Positions 8,191-17,681 of a stretch of DNA of 64,000 bases are shown piece after piece; within the stretch, counting starts at the first letter, position 1; each line of letters opens with the position of its first letter. The notes beneath the pieces are model-generated. The model ran no database searches. It saw only the letters and a program-made list of their open reading frames with translations, and was not told the origin of the DNA. The position numbers and the translations under genes were made by a program. This stretch comes from Porticoccaceae bacterium (GTDB lineage Bacteria; Pseudomonadota; Gammaproteobacteria; Pseudomonadales; Porticoccaceae), in NCBI GenBank assembly GCA_902562425.1, contig CACETF010000001.1, positions 124,001-188,000 of the forward strand. The letters run 5' to 3'.

Positions 8191-9459
8191 TTGAACAGAG
8201 GGGCAACGCATATTTTAGTTTTTGGTGTCAATCATAAATCGGCGGGTGTTGAGATCCGCGAAAAAATTCATTTTTCTCCAGATGAAATTATTGAGGCGTT
8301 ACACTCGGTTGTGCGCGAGACTGAATTGAGAGAGGTTGCATTACTATCGACCTGTAATCGCACTGAACTATATGGTGTGGGTGACGTTTCCGATCATGAT
8401 GTATTACTTTGGCTGGCAAGGAATCGAAACTTGGAGTTTGAAAAGCTGAAACAAGCTTTTTATTGTCATAAAAACTTACTGGCACTCAAACATCTGATGC
8501 TGGTGTCAAGTGGATTGGATTCAATGGTATTTGGTGAACCGCAAATTTTTGGTCAAATCAAGTCTGCTTATTCTGTGGGTCGGGAAGCTGGCACAGTATC
8601 CTCTGGCTTAAATCAGGTCTTTCAACACGTTTTTTCCACTGTCAAACGTATTCGCACTGAGACGGCCATAGGTCAGAATCCAGTCTCAGTAGCGTACGCG
8701 TCTGTTCGGTTAGCGAGACAAATTTTTTCCGATTTTGAGTCCAAAACTGCACTTCTCATTGGCGCAGGTGAAACAATAGAACTTGTTGCTCGGCACCTTG
8801 GAGATCAGGGACTGGGTGAAATTATCGTTGCTAACCGGACTCACAGTCGGGCAAGGGATGTAGCGCAAGATTTCGCCTCTAAAATTATTTTGCTCTCCGA
8901 GATTCCCGAACATTTATACAAAGCAGATATCTTGATCTCATCTACAGCCAGTCAGTTGCCCATCTTAGGGAAAGGTGCTGTTGAAGATGCTATAAAAAAG
9001 CGCAGAAAAAAACCAATGCTACTGATTGATTTAGCAGTGCCGAGGGATATCGAGCCGCAGGTCGATGAAATGTCAGATGTGTATCTATATAACGTGGATG
9101 ATTTGACTAATGTTGTTCAAGATGGTTTGGAATCGAGACGTTCAGCGGCTGATGCGGCTGATATTATCATTGAGCAGGAGATAAAAAACTGGACTCGACA
9201 TCAAAAAGCCTTGAATGCTGTGGATACTATAAGAGCATTTCGGAAAAGTATAGAATCACTTCGCGATGTAGAAGTTGAAAAAGCTCTTTCGTCTGTAAGA
9301 CGTGGTCAAGATTCAGAGGAGGTTATCAACACGCTCGCTCGCAATTTGACAAATAAATTGATGCATAAGCCCACCACTCGACTGAAGTTGGCTGGTGAGG
9401 AAGGTCGCGAGGATACAATACATGTAACCAAAGACTTGTTTGGGTTGACTGCTGAGTAA
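8191..9459 (+). CDS. hemA: Glutamyl-tRNA reductase
   Basis: The enzyme reduces Glu-tRNA(Glu) to glutamate-1-semialdehyde, the first step of C5 haem synthesis. Signatures are FGVNHKSAGVEIREK, the nucleophile Cys in LLSTCNRTELY, SGLDSMVFGEPQI and the NADPH site LIGAGETIE. The longest frame starts at TTG 8191 without a ribosome site. The only good site, GAGGGG at 8198-8203, is followed 8 bases later by ATT 8212, in frame, giving LVFGVNHK directly after the start as in E. coli. The start is therefore uncertain and may be a rare ATT. It heads hemA-prfA-prmC. Confidence 0.95.
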   Translation: MNRGATHILVFGVNHKSAGVEIREKIHFSPDEIIEALHSVVRETELREVALLSTCNRTELYGVGDVSDHDVLLWLARNRNLEFEKLKQAFYCHKNLLALKHLMLVSSGLDSMVFGEPQIFGQIKSAYSVGREAGTVSSGLNQVFQHVFSTVKRIRTETAIGQNPVSVAYASVRLARQIFSDFESKTALLIGAGETIELVARHLGDQGLGEIIVANRTHSRARDVAQDFASKIILLSEIPEHLYKADILISSTASQLPILGKGAVEDAIKKRRKKPMLLIDLAVPRDIEPQVDEMSDVYLYNVDDLTNVVQDGLESRRSAADAADIIIEQEIKNWTRHQKALNAVDTIRAFRKSIESLRDVEVEKALSSVRRGQDSEEVINTLARNLTNKLMHKPTTRLKLAGEEGREDTIHVTKDLFGLTAE

Positions 9460-9519
9460 CTAAAATATGGTCAGATTTTTCGTTGTCTTCGTCAACATTT
9501 TCAATAGTGCAGGGTTGTG

Positions 9520-10602
9520 ATGAAAGAGTCGATCGCAGCGAAACTAGAGGCGCTGTGTGATCGTTTTGATGAGTTATCAGCCCTTTTAAGCGACAAAAAA
9601 ACCCTAAGTGAAACAGACTCATATAAGCTTCTTTCAAAAGAATACGCTGAGTTGAATCCTGTAGTAACATTATACAAAACTTATACCAAAGTTTTAGATG
9701 AAGTTAATGGCTTGAATAATATGCTGCAGGATCCTGATCATGGTATCCGTGAGTTGGCACAAGAAGAGCTGCGAATCAATAACAAAAGACTGAAGAGACT
9801 TGAGTATGATCTGCAACAAGCTTTACTCTCGAAGGATCCAAATGACGACAAGAATGTGTTTTTAGAAATACGCGCAGGCGCGGGAGGTGATGAAGCAGCG
9901 ATCTTTTCAGGAGATCTTTTCAGGATGTACAGTAAATATTCTGAGCGTCAGGGCTGGAAAGTAGAGATAGTTAGTTCCCATGTAGCAGACCATGGTGGTT
10001 TTAAAGAGGTCATAGCGAGGATTAGCGGCAGGGATGTTTATTCTAAATTGAAATTCGAATCTGGCGCGCACAGGGTGCAGAGGGTACCTGAAACTGAATC
10101 ACAGGGTAGGGTTCACACCTCGGCATGCACAGTGGCAATACTCGCAGAGCCTGATCAACGAGATGTAATTGCAATTAGCAAGTCAGACCTTCGTATAGAT
10201 ACATTCAGAGCGTCAGGTTCGGGTGGACAGCATGTAAATAAAACTGACTCTGCGATTCGACTGACTCACATACCCACTGGTTTCGTGGTTGAATGTCAGG
10301 ATGAAAGGTCACAGCATAAGAATCGTGCCAAAGCAATGGCAGTTCTTCAGGCCAGATTAAGTTCGGCTCAAAATGATGCACTTGTTCGTGAGGAAGATGA
10401 AAAGCGACGAATTCTAGTAGGAAGTGGTGATCGTTCAGAGCGTATTCGAACTTATAATTTTCCTCAGGGACGACTCACTGATCATCGCATCAATTTAACG
10501 CTTTATAGGCTTCCCGAAATTGTGGAAGGTGATTTGGACGAGATTTTGCAAGAGCTTACGAACGATTTTCAAGCATCACAATTATCAAAAATTGCGGAAT
10601 AG
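9520..10602 (+). CDS. prfA: Peptide chain release factor 1
   Basis: RF1 reads UAA and UAG stops and triggers peptide release. The GGQ motif is in [12 protein letters not shown]. The codon-recognition tripeptide is P-E-T in RVPETESQG, matching the RF1 P-x-T pattern. ATG 9520 with AGGG at 9511-9514 gives [12 protein letters not shown], close to E. coli; a GTG directly before it (9517) is less likely. The length of 360 residues is normal. The modifying enzyme PrmC follows 11 bases later, the standard pairing. Confidence 0.98.
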   Translation: MKESIAAKLEALCDRFDELSALLSDKKTLSETDSYKLLSKEYAELNPVVTLYKTYTKVLDEVNGLNNMLQDPDHGIRELAQEELRINNKRLKRLEYDLQQALLSKDPNDDKNVFLEIRAGAGGDEAAIFSGDLFRMYSKYSERQGWKVEIVSSHVADHGGFKEVIARISGRDVYSKLKFESGAHRVQRVPETESQGRVHTSACTVAILAEPDQRDVIAISKSDLRIDTFRASGSGGQHVNKTDSAIRLTHIPTGFVVECQDERSQHKNRAKAMAVLQARLSSAQNDALVREEDEKRRILVGSGDRSERIRTYNFPQGRLTDHRINLTLYRLPEIVEGDLDEILQELTNDFQASQLSKIAE

Positions 10603-10613
10603 GTAATTTTCTT

Positions 10614-11486
10614 TTGACATCAATCTTAGACTTATTAGGGCGAGCTTCCGAGCTTGAAAAAATAAGCGATTCTCCAGTTTTGGATACACAAAGAATTATT
10701 TGTAGAATCATCGGCCGTGATACTAGCTTCTTGCATACTTGGCCTTATGCGGAAATTTCGCCTAATGAGCTTAAAAATTTTGAGTTATTGTTTGCTCGGA
10801 GATTAAAGGGAGAACCAATTGCCTATCTAACAGGAGAACAAGGATTTTGGTCGTTGATTTTAAAAGTTAATGCACATACATTGATACCTCGTCCTGAAAC
10901 AGAGTTGCTCGTGGAGATTGCCTTGACGGTCAGCTTAGGTCCACACGCTTCGGTGCTTGATTTGGGTACCGGCAGCGGTTCGATTGCTTTAGCTTTAGCC
11001 AGTGAACGATCGAATTGGGACATAGTTGCGGTTGAAAAAAATACTAATGCTCTAGCAATGGCAAAATCAAATGGGTTTCGTTTGGGGTTGAAAAATGTCG
11101 ATTTCTTGGCGGGTGATTGGTTTAGTTCATTGTTGGCGCGCAGATTTCACTTAATTGTGAGTAATCCTCCATATGTGGCAATGGGCGATGAGAGTCTTGA
11201 CGGCGATGGAGTTTGCTTTGAGCCCAGAGAGGCTCTGGTGTCTGGTGTCGATGGTTTAGATAGTTTGCGTTATATTATTTCCCAGTCACCCAATTTTTTG
11301 CATGACGGTGGATGGCTTCTAGTGGAACATGGATGCGATCAAGGTTTAGAGGTCCGAAAATTATTTTTGTCTAGAGGATATTCAGAAGTTTCGACTTACT
11401 TGGATTTAAACCATCGGGAGCGAATTACGCTGGGATGTACAAAACGCTCAAGCTCAGGGAATATCAGCTATTTGGATTACACTTAG
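10614..11486 (+). CDS. prmC: Release factor glutamine methyltransferase
   Basis: PrmC methylates the Gln of the GGQ motif in RF1 and RF2 using AdoMet. The N-terminal helical domain precedes the conserved PIAYLTGEQGFW. The AdoMet site is LDLGTGSGSIALALA and the catalytic NPPY is in LIVSNPPYVAMGD. The frame opens with TTG at 10614 shortly after prfA, giving 290 residues. It is the third gene of hemA-prfA-prmC, so it probably relies on that operon's transcription. Confidence 0.96.
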   Translation: MTSILDLLGRASELEKISDSPVLDTQRIICRIIGRDTSFLHTWPYAEISPNELKNFELLFARRLKGEPIAYLTGEQGFWSLILKVNAHTLIPRPETELLVEIALTVSLGPHASVLDLGTGSGSIALALASERSNWDIVAVEKNTNALAMAKSNGFRLGLKNVDFLAGDWFSSLLARRFHLIVSNPPYVAMGDESLDGDGVCFEPREALVSGVDGLDSLRYIISQSPNFLHDGGWLLVEHGCDQGLEVRKLFLSRGYSEVSTYLDLNHRERITLGCTKRSSSGNISYLDYT

Positions 11487-11553
11487 AACGGATAAAACAT
11501 ATTCATAAAGAAATGGTACAATGAAATTCTCAAGCAGATAGTGAGAAGATAAT

Positions 11554-12912
11554 TTGACCGCACAGCCAGACGAGGCAAAGCATAAACTCAATGATGAAAC
11601 ACGTGCGGAGTCCAGAGAAGTTAAAATACAGGACGCAGCTGGACAAGCTTGGTCTTTGGATCAGTTTGTCGTAGAACCGAGTACGAATAAAGTACGTTTT
11701 CATGATTTTTCTCTCCCGTTAGAATTGATGCGAGGATTGGCAGCAATGAATTTTAAATATTGCACCCCAATTCAAGCACAATCTCTCCCATACTCTCTCA
11801 ATGGTCACGATATCGTTGGTCGAGCACAGACTGGGACGGGTAAGACCGCAGCCTTTTTAATAAGTATTGTGAATGACTTGATAAACTATGCAATTGAAGG
11901 AAAGCGTTATGTCGGAGATGCGCGTGCCTTGATTTTGGCCCCGACACGGGAGCTTGCGTTACAAATAGCAGAGGATGCGTTAAAGCTTACGCGTTTCACC
12001 AATATCAAAGTTCATGCTCTTGTGGGAGGTTTGGATTATGGTAAACAACTCAAGCAAATAGAATCAAAACACTGTGATATTCTTGTCGGAACTCCCGGAC
12101 GTTTATTGGATTTTGCGAATAACCAAGACATACATTTGGACCAGATCGAGATTCTTGTGATTGACGAAGCGGATAGGATGCTAGATATGGGCTTTATTCC
12201 TCAGGTACGCAGAATAGTGCGGTTGACTCCACGTAAAGAAGATCGTCAAACGCTATTGTTCTCTGCAACTTTTTCCGAGGATGTTATTCGACTGGCAGAA
12301 CAATGGACAGAACAATCGGTGCTTCTTGAGCTAGGTGCTGATAAAGTAACAACCGACACAGTAGTTCAAAAAGTTTATATTACAACGGCTGTCGAAAAAT
12401 TTGCTCTGTTGAATCAAATTTTAAGCCAAAAAAAAGTAGAAAGTGTGATGATTTTTGCGAATAGAAGAAATATTTGTAAAGATCTCCACTATAAATTACG
12501 CAAAAAAGGTTTCAAAGTCGGTATTTTGTCCGGCGATGTGCCTCAGGCTAAGCGACTGAAAACTTTAGATTCTTTTAAAAGTGGATCAATCAGGATATTG
12601 GTGGCTACAGATGTTGCTGGACGCGGCATACATGTTGACGACGTTAGTCACGTGATAAACTATACCTTGCCTGAAGAACCGCAGGACTATATTCACCGCA
12701 TCGGGCGCACTGGAAGAGCGGGGCACACAGGTGTTTCTATCAGTTTTGCGTGCGAAGATGATGCATTTTTGCTAGAGCCAATTGAAAACCTTCTGGGTCA
12801 TAAACTGGCTTGCGTTATGCCAGATATAAAAAACAATTCAGATTATCTTTTGGGACAAGAAGGGAATGCCACCAATGTCGCTGGTGAGCACTTTCCGTCT
12901 AGACAGAGTTAA
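11554..12912 (+). CDS. rhlB: DEAD-box RNA helicase, RhlB type
   Basis: The 452-residue ATP-dependent RNA helicase has the Q motif (YCTPIQAQSLP), Walker A AQTGTGKT, PTRELALQ, DEAD in VIDEADRMLDMG, SAT (LFSATF) and the C-terminal HRIGRTGRAG. RhlB is part of the RNA degradosome in relatives. The start is TTG 11554. A hydrophilic N-terminal extension of about 50 residues precedes the helicase core, as in Pseudomonas RhlB. Assignment to RhlB rather than another DEAD-box member rests on overall resemblance and is moderately sure. Confidence 0.85.
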   Translation: MTAQPDEAKHKLNDETRAESREVKIQDAAGQAWSLDQFVVEPSTNKVRFHDFSLPLELMRGLAAMNFKYCTPIQAQSLPYSLNGHDIVGRAQTGTGKTAAFLISIVNDLINYAIEGKRYVGDARALILAPTRELALQIAEDALKLTRFTNIKVHALVGGLDYGKQLKQIESKHCDILVGTPGRLLDFANNQDIHLDQIEILVIDEADRMLDMGFIPQVRRIVRLTPRKEDRQTLLFSATFSEDVIRLAEQWTEQSVLLELGADKVTTDTVVQKVYITTAVEKFALLNQILSQKKVESVMIFANRRNICKDLHYKLRKKGFKVGILSGDVPQAKRLKTLDSFKSGSIRILVATDVAGRGIHVDDVSHVINYTLPEEPQDYIHRIGRTGRAGHTGVSISFACEDDAFLLEPIENLLGHKLACVMPDIKNNSDYLLGQEGNATNVAGEHFPSRQS

Positions 12913-12967
12913 GCGCCGAGACAGAAGACTAAAGTCTGACACTGCTAAATAAGCATATGGTGGTCCG

Positions 12968-13006
12968 CTAAAAAGAGAATCAACATGGTCTCTTCTTTAG
13001 TTTTTC
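12968..13006 (+). terminator. Rho-independent terminator after rhlB
   Basis: CTAAAAAGAGA (12968-12978) pairs imperfectly with TCTCTTCTTTAG (12989-13000) and is followed by a T run at 13001-13005. It lies about 55 bases after the rhlB stop on the same strand. Confidence 0.6.
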
Positions 13007-13147
13007 AAGTTTAAGAACGCAGATTGGTGAATCTATAGCGGCCATTTTTTCACCCATCGCAACGGCGAAAAATGATTTCGGTTATCCACATACTGAAATA
13101 AGAGAGCTAAATAATTTTCTTTGGGATTAGTTTTTAGTTCCTATGTT

Positions 13148-13624
13148 TCAGGTTGAGGTCCGCAAAAGCCGCTGTCGTTGAATTTCCCAATCGCGCTTTT
13201 TATCATCGAAACGTTTATCATGAAGTGCTTTACCTTTCGCTAGCGCTATCTCACATTTGACAAGGTAACGCTTCCAATACATCGCAACACATACACATGT
13301 AAAACCTTTTTGGTCAACTTGAGTTTGCAGATCAGATAGTTCGTTTTTATGAAGCAATAATTTTCTCACGCGCGCTGGTTCAATCATACTTGTTGAGGAA
13401 GTAGTCGCCAACGGCGTGATTAATGCCCCTATCAACCATGCTTGATAGTTTCTGATATGAATGTAACTTTCAGTAATTGAGATTTTTCCTGCCCGAAGAC
13501 TCTTCACTTCCCAGCCGAGCAATGCGATCCCTGCTTCGTATTTTTTCCCAATGAAGTAGTCGCGTTTACTTTTTTTATTTAGTGCTATTGTTTTGGTAAG
13601 TTTTTTTACTTTTTGCTTCGACAT
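13148..13624 (-). CDS. smpB: SsrA-binding protein SmpB
   Basis: SmpB escorts tmRNA to stalled ribosomes in trans-translation. At 158 residues it has the family pattern: KRDYFIGKKYEAGIALLGWE, then VKSLRAGKISITESYI, and a basic C-terminal tail ending RDWEIQRQRLLR that mimics codon-anticodon pairing. No tmRNA gene is seen beside it. The neighbouring divergent transporter gene and ratA match the order of Pseudomonas relatives. Confidence 0.97.
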   Translation of the reverse strand: MSKQKVKKLTKTIALNKKSKRDYFIGKKYEAGIALLGWEVKSLRAGKISITESYIHIRNYQAWLIGALITPLATTSSTSMIEPARVRKLLLHKNELSDLQTQVDQKGFTCVCVAMYWKRYLVKCEIALAKGKALHDKRFDDKKRDWEIQRQRLLRTST

Positions 13625-13795
13625 TGCGTAATTATACTCTGGGCGCTACCATTGTCATCGATTTTCCTTTTTACTTTCAGCGTGAAGATCTTACCTGTAC
13701 AAGTTTCATGACAGAAAGGCACAGTTATTTATTAAACTAATATTTCTAGAATATAGTATTTCGAATTTATTAAGACAGTTTGAGTCAGGAAAAAA

Positions 13796-15172
13796 ATGGA
13801 TGTTCAGCTAAAGAGTATGCATGGTATTTGGAGCAGTCGTTGGACTTTTATACTTGCTGCTACTGGTTCAGCTGTTGGTCTTGGAAATCTTTGGAAATTT
13901 CCGTATGTGGCAGGGACATTTGGCGGTGGAGCTTTTGTGCTTATTTACTTGGTTTGTATTTTATTGATTGGAGTACCGGTGATGATGGCTGAAGTTCTTT
14001 TAGGTAGAGCAGCGCGCAAAAGCCCCATTAACGCGATGCACCACGCCGTCGTAGCAAGTGGGAGTCGCTCTGGTTGGCGGCATATTGGGTGGGTTGGTAT
14101 TTTTTCTGCTCTTTTGATTTTATCCTTTTATGCTGTGATTGCTGGGTGGGCGATGGATTATTTCACGTTAACTGCCAAAGGTGCTCTTGATAAATTAAGT
14201 GGCGATGATGCAGTGTTTGTATTTTCAAATTTGGTGGGTGATCCGATTCGCTTGGTTTTGTGGCAGAGTGCCTTTCTTACTTTGTGTTTGTTTGTGGTTG
14301 CCGCTGGTGTCCAGAGAGGATTGGGAAGAGCAATCACTATTTTAATGCCCATTTTATTCCTACTGCTGATCCTTATGATGTTACTCGCTGTTTTGAAGGG
14401 TGACTTTTATTCGGCATGGATGTTTTTATTTGCTTTTGACTTTGGATCCATTACTTGGAGGGCAGTTCTAGAGGCAATGGGTCTTGCTTTTTTTACTTTG
14501 AGCATCGGAATGGGTGCGATTATGGCATACGGAGCTTATATGCCAGCTGAAGCTAGTGTAGGTAGAACGGTTCTTACAGTAGCCATTTTAGATAGTGTAG
14601 TAGCTGTCATTGCAGGTTTGATGATTTTTTCAATTGTTTTTGCGACTCCAGGCATAGAACCAAGTGCGGGCCCAGGATTGATGTTCATTAGTTTGCCAGT
14701 AGCCTTCGGTAATATGGCTGGTGGACAACTGTTAAGTTTTTTATTCTTTTTTCTTGTCGTTGTAGCGGCTTGGAGTTCAGCAATTTCACTTCTGGAACCG
14801 TCTGTTGCTTGGTTAATAGAAGAAAAAAAAATTTCTCGCCCAAAAGCGAGTATCTTTTTATCTTTTCTAGTTTGGATTCTGGGACTTGGGACAGTTTTAT
14901 CTTTTAATATTGCGAAGGATGTAAAAGTTGCCGGATTCACGTTTTTTGATGCATTAGATTTTTTAACTGCAAATATTATGTTACCGCTAAGCGGCTTTGC
15001 GATAGCCGTTTTTACTGGTTTTATAATGCGGCGTGATCTTGTAAGAGCACAAATGATTGATTTAAAAACCCAATATTTTCGGCTATGGCTATGGCTGTTG
15101 CGTTACGTTGCTCCGGTTGCTGTGTTAATCATTTTTTTGATGGGCATTTATGATAAATTTTCTTCGGTGTAA
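13796..15172 (+). CDS. Sodium-dependent transporter, NSS/SNF family
   Basis: This 458-residue inner-membrane protein has about 11-12 hydrophobic segments. The sodium/substrate-site opening SAVGLGNLWKFPYVAGTFGGG (SAVGLGNLWKFPY near residues 25-37) is the family hallmark, followed by PVMMAEVLLGR. NSS proteins such as LeuT couple amino-acid or amine uptake to sodium; the substrate cannot be read here. ATG 13796 follows AGGAA. It is divergent from smpB, with ratA two bases downstream. The sodium dependence fits a marine lifestyle. Confidence 0.9.
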   Translation: MDVQLKSMHGIWSSRWTFILAATGSAVGLGNLWKFPYVAGTFGGGAFVLIYLVCILLIGVPVMMAEVLLGRAARKSPINAMHHAVVASGSRSGWRHIGWVGIFSALLILSFYAVIAGWAMDYFTLTAKGALDKLSGDDAVFVFSNLVGDPIRLVLWQSAFLTLCLFVVAAGVQRGLGRAITILMPILFLLLILMMLLAVLKGDFYSAWMFLFAFDFGSITWRAVLEAMGLAFFTLSIGMGAIMAYGAYMPAEASVGRTVLTVAILDSVVAVIAGLMIFSIVFATPGIEPSAGPGLMFISLPVAFGNMAGGQLLSFLFFFLVVVAAWSSAISLLEPSVAWLIEEKKISRPKASIFLSFLVWILGLGTVLSFNIAKDVKVAGFTFFDALDFLTANIMLPLSGFAIAVFTGFIMRRDLVRAQMIDLKTQYFRLWLWLLRYVAPVAVLIIFLMGIYDKFSSV

Positions 15173-15174
15173 CT

Positions 15175-15609
15175 GTGACTCGAATTAAACGTTCGCTAGT
15201 TGTGAAACATTCAGCAAGGAAAATGTATGATTTAGTTAATGATATAGAACGTTATCCTGAATTTGTGACGTATTGCTCTTCGGCGGAGGTTATCAAAAGT
15301 AGTAATCAAGAAATGTTAGCCAGGCTAGAGTTAAAAAAAGCAGGAGTGAATATCAATGTCTTGACGAGAAATAAACTTAATCCTCCTTTTGGCATAAATA
15401 TGTTCTTGGAAGAAGGGCCTTTTAATTTATTGGACGGGCGGTGGGCATTCCATGAAATAAGTGAATCAGCTTCTAGGGTCTCTTTAGTTCTGGACTATGA
15501 ATTAAAAAGTTTTGCGATGCACGCATTAGCTTCAAATATACTCACGAATATTGCAAGTGATTTGGTTGATACGATCTGCCGACGTGCTGATCATCTTTAT
15601 ATGGAGTGA
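15175..15609 (+). CDS. ratA: RatA/PasT family START-like protein
   Basis: The 144-residue single-domain SRPBCC protein has the conserved opening VKHSARKMYDLVNDIERYPEF (VNDIERYPEF near residue 20-30). Relatives are Coq10-like ubiquinone-binding proteins; E. coli RatA/PasT was reported to inhibit 70S association and also to act in respiration and stress. GTG start at 15175, two bases after the transporter stop. In most relatives rnfH follows directly; here the next 215 bases contain no rnfH and bamE comes next on the opposite strand. Confidence 0.93.
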   Translation: MTRIKRSLVVKHSARKMYDLVNDIERYPEFVTYCSSAEVIKSSNQEMLARLELKKAGVNINVLTRNKLNPPFGINMFLEEGPFNLLDGRWAFHEISESASRVSLVLDYELKSFAMHALASNILTNIASDLVDTICRRADHLYME

Positions 15610-15824
15610 GTAATTTAGCCGTATCATTTAAAAGTTAAACTCATGGAATCGATTAATTGTGAGGGACTTTCTATCCTAATCGTCGTAATGTGAGAAACGG
15701 AGTCCATTGACTACTGCCAATTGAGAAGCGTTAAAATTTTTTCATGTTGGTTTCAACATTGTTCATTGGGAACTGTTGAGTGGTACTTAATCAGCTGAGC
15801 GTTCAAGATCTCCCACACCTCGCT

Positions 15825-16202
15825 TCAGTGACCCTCAGTTTCTAATAGAGATTTACCGAGTTTGGCATCCTTGGGATGGTAATCTCCTCGAAGCACACTC
15901 AGTTTATTTTGTTCGCTAAAGTATACTTCCAACCGTTTTTCTTTTGTTTGCGAACGAGCGTCAGTAACACTATTTAGATATATCCAATGATTCTGATTAA
16001 AGCTATCTTTAATTAGCGGTGTTCCTAAAATAAACTTTACTTGCTCTTTTGTCATCCCAGGTTCTAGCTGATTGACCATCTCTTGTGTCACAATGTTCCC
16101 TTGTTGAATAGAAACTTTGTGGACGCTCGGAAATTGTGGTGTGCTACATGCAAATGATACAATTGCCAAGCATATCGAGGCTGTTTTTGCGAGTATGGAC
16201 AT
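15825..16202 (-). CDS. bamE: Outer-membrane assembly lipoprotein BamE
   Basis: BamE is the small lipoprotein of the BAM beta-barrel insertion complex. From ATG 16202 the signal is MSILAKTASICLAIVSFA with the lipid Cys next (VSFAC). The family core is QEMVNQLEPGMTKEQVKFIL then GTPLIKDSFNQNHWIYLN. It is 125 residues. An upstream ATG at 16235 would put nine more residues before a less typical signal. It is divergent from fur, the conserved arrangement. Confidence 0.94.
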   Translation of the reverse strand: MSILAKTASICLAIVSFACSTPQFPSVHKVSIQQGNIVTQEMVNQLEPGMTKEQVKFILGTPLIKDSFNQNHWIYLNSVTDARSQTKEKRLEVYFSEQNKLSVLRGDYHPKDAKLGKSLLETEGH

Positions 16203-16274
16203 AAATATTGGTCTTTTCAGGAAGTTCAAATGCAAAACTATAAATTAAATTAATATCTGTTTGAAGCTTTAAAG

Positions 16275-16679
16275 ATGAAAACTAGCGATAAAGAGTTAAA
16301 GAGAGCAGGACTTAAAGTGACTTTGCCTAGAGTAAAGATACTTCATATACTCGAACAATCAGAGCTTCATATGACTGCGGAGGATATATATTTGAGGCTT
16401 ATTGATGCTGAAGAGGATGTCGGGATCGCTACTGTATATAGAGTCTTGGCTCAATTTGAAAGTGCTCATTTAGTGAATAGACACAATTTTGATAATGGGC
16501 CGGCCGTCTACGAGTTGAATAGAGGTGAACACCATGATCACATGGTATGCTCGGAAACGGGGACAGTAATAGAATTTCATGATCCTGAGATAGAGGAAAT
16601 ACAGAGAAGAATTGCCGCAAGGCATGGATACGAATTAGTTGACCACAATTTGGTATTATACGTTAGAAAACAAAAATAG
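16275..16679 (+). CDS. fur: Ferric uptake regulator Fur
   Basis: The iron-responsive repressor is 134 residues. The winged-helix domain (about 1-82) carries LKVTLPRVKILHILEQ and DVGIATVYRVLAQFE; the dimer/metal domain has GEHHDHMVC. Where E. coli has CxxC for structural zinc, this protein has C-S-E-T, so the second Cys is missing, as in P. aeruginosa Fur. It is divergent from bamE with a 72-base gap. It probably controls iron genes such as the ferritin and isc genes elsewhere in the window, though no clear Fur box was found here. Confidence 0.97.
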   Translation: MKTSDKELKRAGLKVTLPRVKILHILEQSELHMTAEDIYLRLIDAEEDVGIATVYRVLAQFESAHLVNRHNFDNGPAVYELNRGEHHDHMVCSETGTVIEFHDPEIEEIQRRIAARHGYELVDHNLVLYVRKQK

Positions 16680-16805
16680 CCTGACTGATCTCTTTGGATA
16701 TGTTGGCTTCAAACAAATTGTTCTTAATTCACAAATCGTGGTTCCTATATCCAAATCCAAACACGTGTCATCGACTTGAAGACAAACGCTTACTTAATAA
16801 CGATT

Positions 16806-17591
16806 TCACTCCACAAAGTGCTCTGAAGTTGGAAATGTCGAGTTACGGACAGCCGATGCATAATTTTTTAGTGCGGATAAAATAGAGTTACTGTCGACCA
16901 GGAAATTCCTAGCAAACCTTGGAATTTGGCTCGAAATTCCAAGGATGTCATACAGAACAAGAATTTGTGCGTCAGTGTAGGGCCCAGCACCGATACCAAT
17001 CACAGGGATTTGTAGATTTTTTGTGATTAATGTACTCAGTCTTGAAGGTATACATTCCAAGACTAACAGCTGCGCCCCGGCCTGTTCTAAAGTCATGGCA
17101 TCACTAAAGATTTTGTCAGCGGCTTTTGAATCAACCCCTTGGATTGTATATCCTCCAAATTGGTGGACTGATTGCGGTGTTAATCCCAAGTGACCGCATA
17201 CTGGGATACCACGCTCAGACATTTGATAAACCGTTTCGGATAACCAATGGCCGCCTTCAAGCTTTACCATTTTTGCCCCATTTTGCATTAGCTTACCAGA
17301 ATTTTTCAAAGCATTCTGGGTAGTACCATAGGACAAAAATGGCATGTCAGCTATGACAAAAGTGTCCTTCACCCCTCGGGACACGGAAGCGGTGTGATAG
17401 ACCATATCACCGATCGATACAGGAATTGTTGTTTGGTGTCCTTGACATACATTGCCCAGCGAATCTCCAATCAATATGATTTCGATACCCGCGCTTTCTA
17501 TGATCTTAGCGAAACTGTAATCATAAGCTGTAAGCGCGGTAAATTTTTCTCCCCGAGTTTTCATTTTATTTAAATCGGTGATTGTAACCAT
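16806..17591 (-). CDS. panB: Ketopantoate hydroxymethyltransferase
   Basis: The enzyme makes ketopantoate from ketoisovalerate and methylene-tetrahydrofolate for pantothenate and CoA. Metal and substrate motifs are visible: LTAYDYSFAKIIESAGIE, LIGDSLGNVCQGH, MVKLEGGHW and PVCGHLGLTPQSV. The length of 261 residues is normal. It lies downstream of pcnB-folK and a deoxynucleoside kinase. The usual partner panC does not follow: fur converges on it from the other side, so panC must be elsewhere or absent. Confidence 0.97.
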   Translation of the reverse strand: MVTITDLNKMKTRGEKFTALTAYDYSFAKIIESAGIEIILIGDSLGNVCQGHQTTIPVSIGDMVYHTASVSRGVKDTFVIADMPFLSYGTTQNALKNSGKLMQNGAKMVKLEGGHWLSETVYQMSERGIPVCGHLGLTPQSVHQFGGYTIQGVDSKAADKIFSDAMTLEQAGAQLLVLECIPSRLSTLITKNLQIPVIGIGAGPYTDAQILVLYDILGISSQIPRFARNFLVDSNSILSALKNYASAVRNSTFPTSEHFVE

Positions 17592-17681
17592 CTATAAAAA
17601 CCTAGGTATGAGTTGTATTGTTTCACGTTAATCAGTGTACATTAAAATTACCAGCCGAGTAAAAATCTCACCATCAGAATG

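Noticed and set aside
9010-9480. Region between hemA and prfA as a promoter for prfA
   Set aside because: Only 60 bases separate the genes and no -35/-10 pair was seen; co-transcription is simpler.
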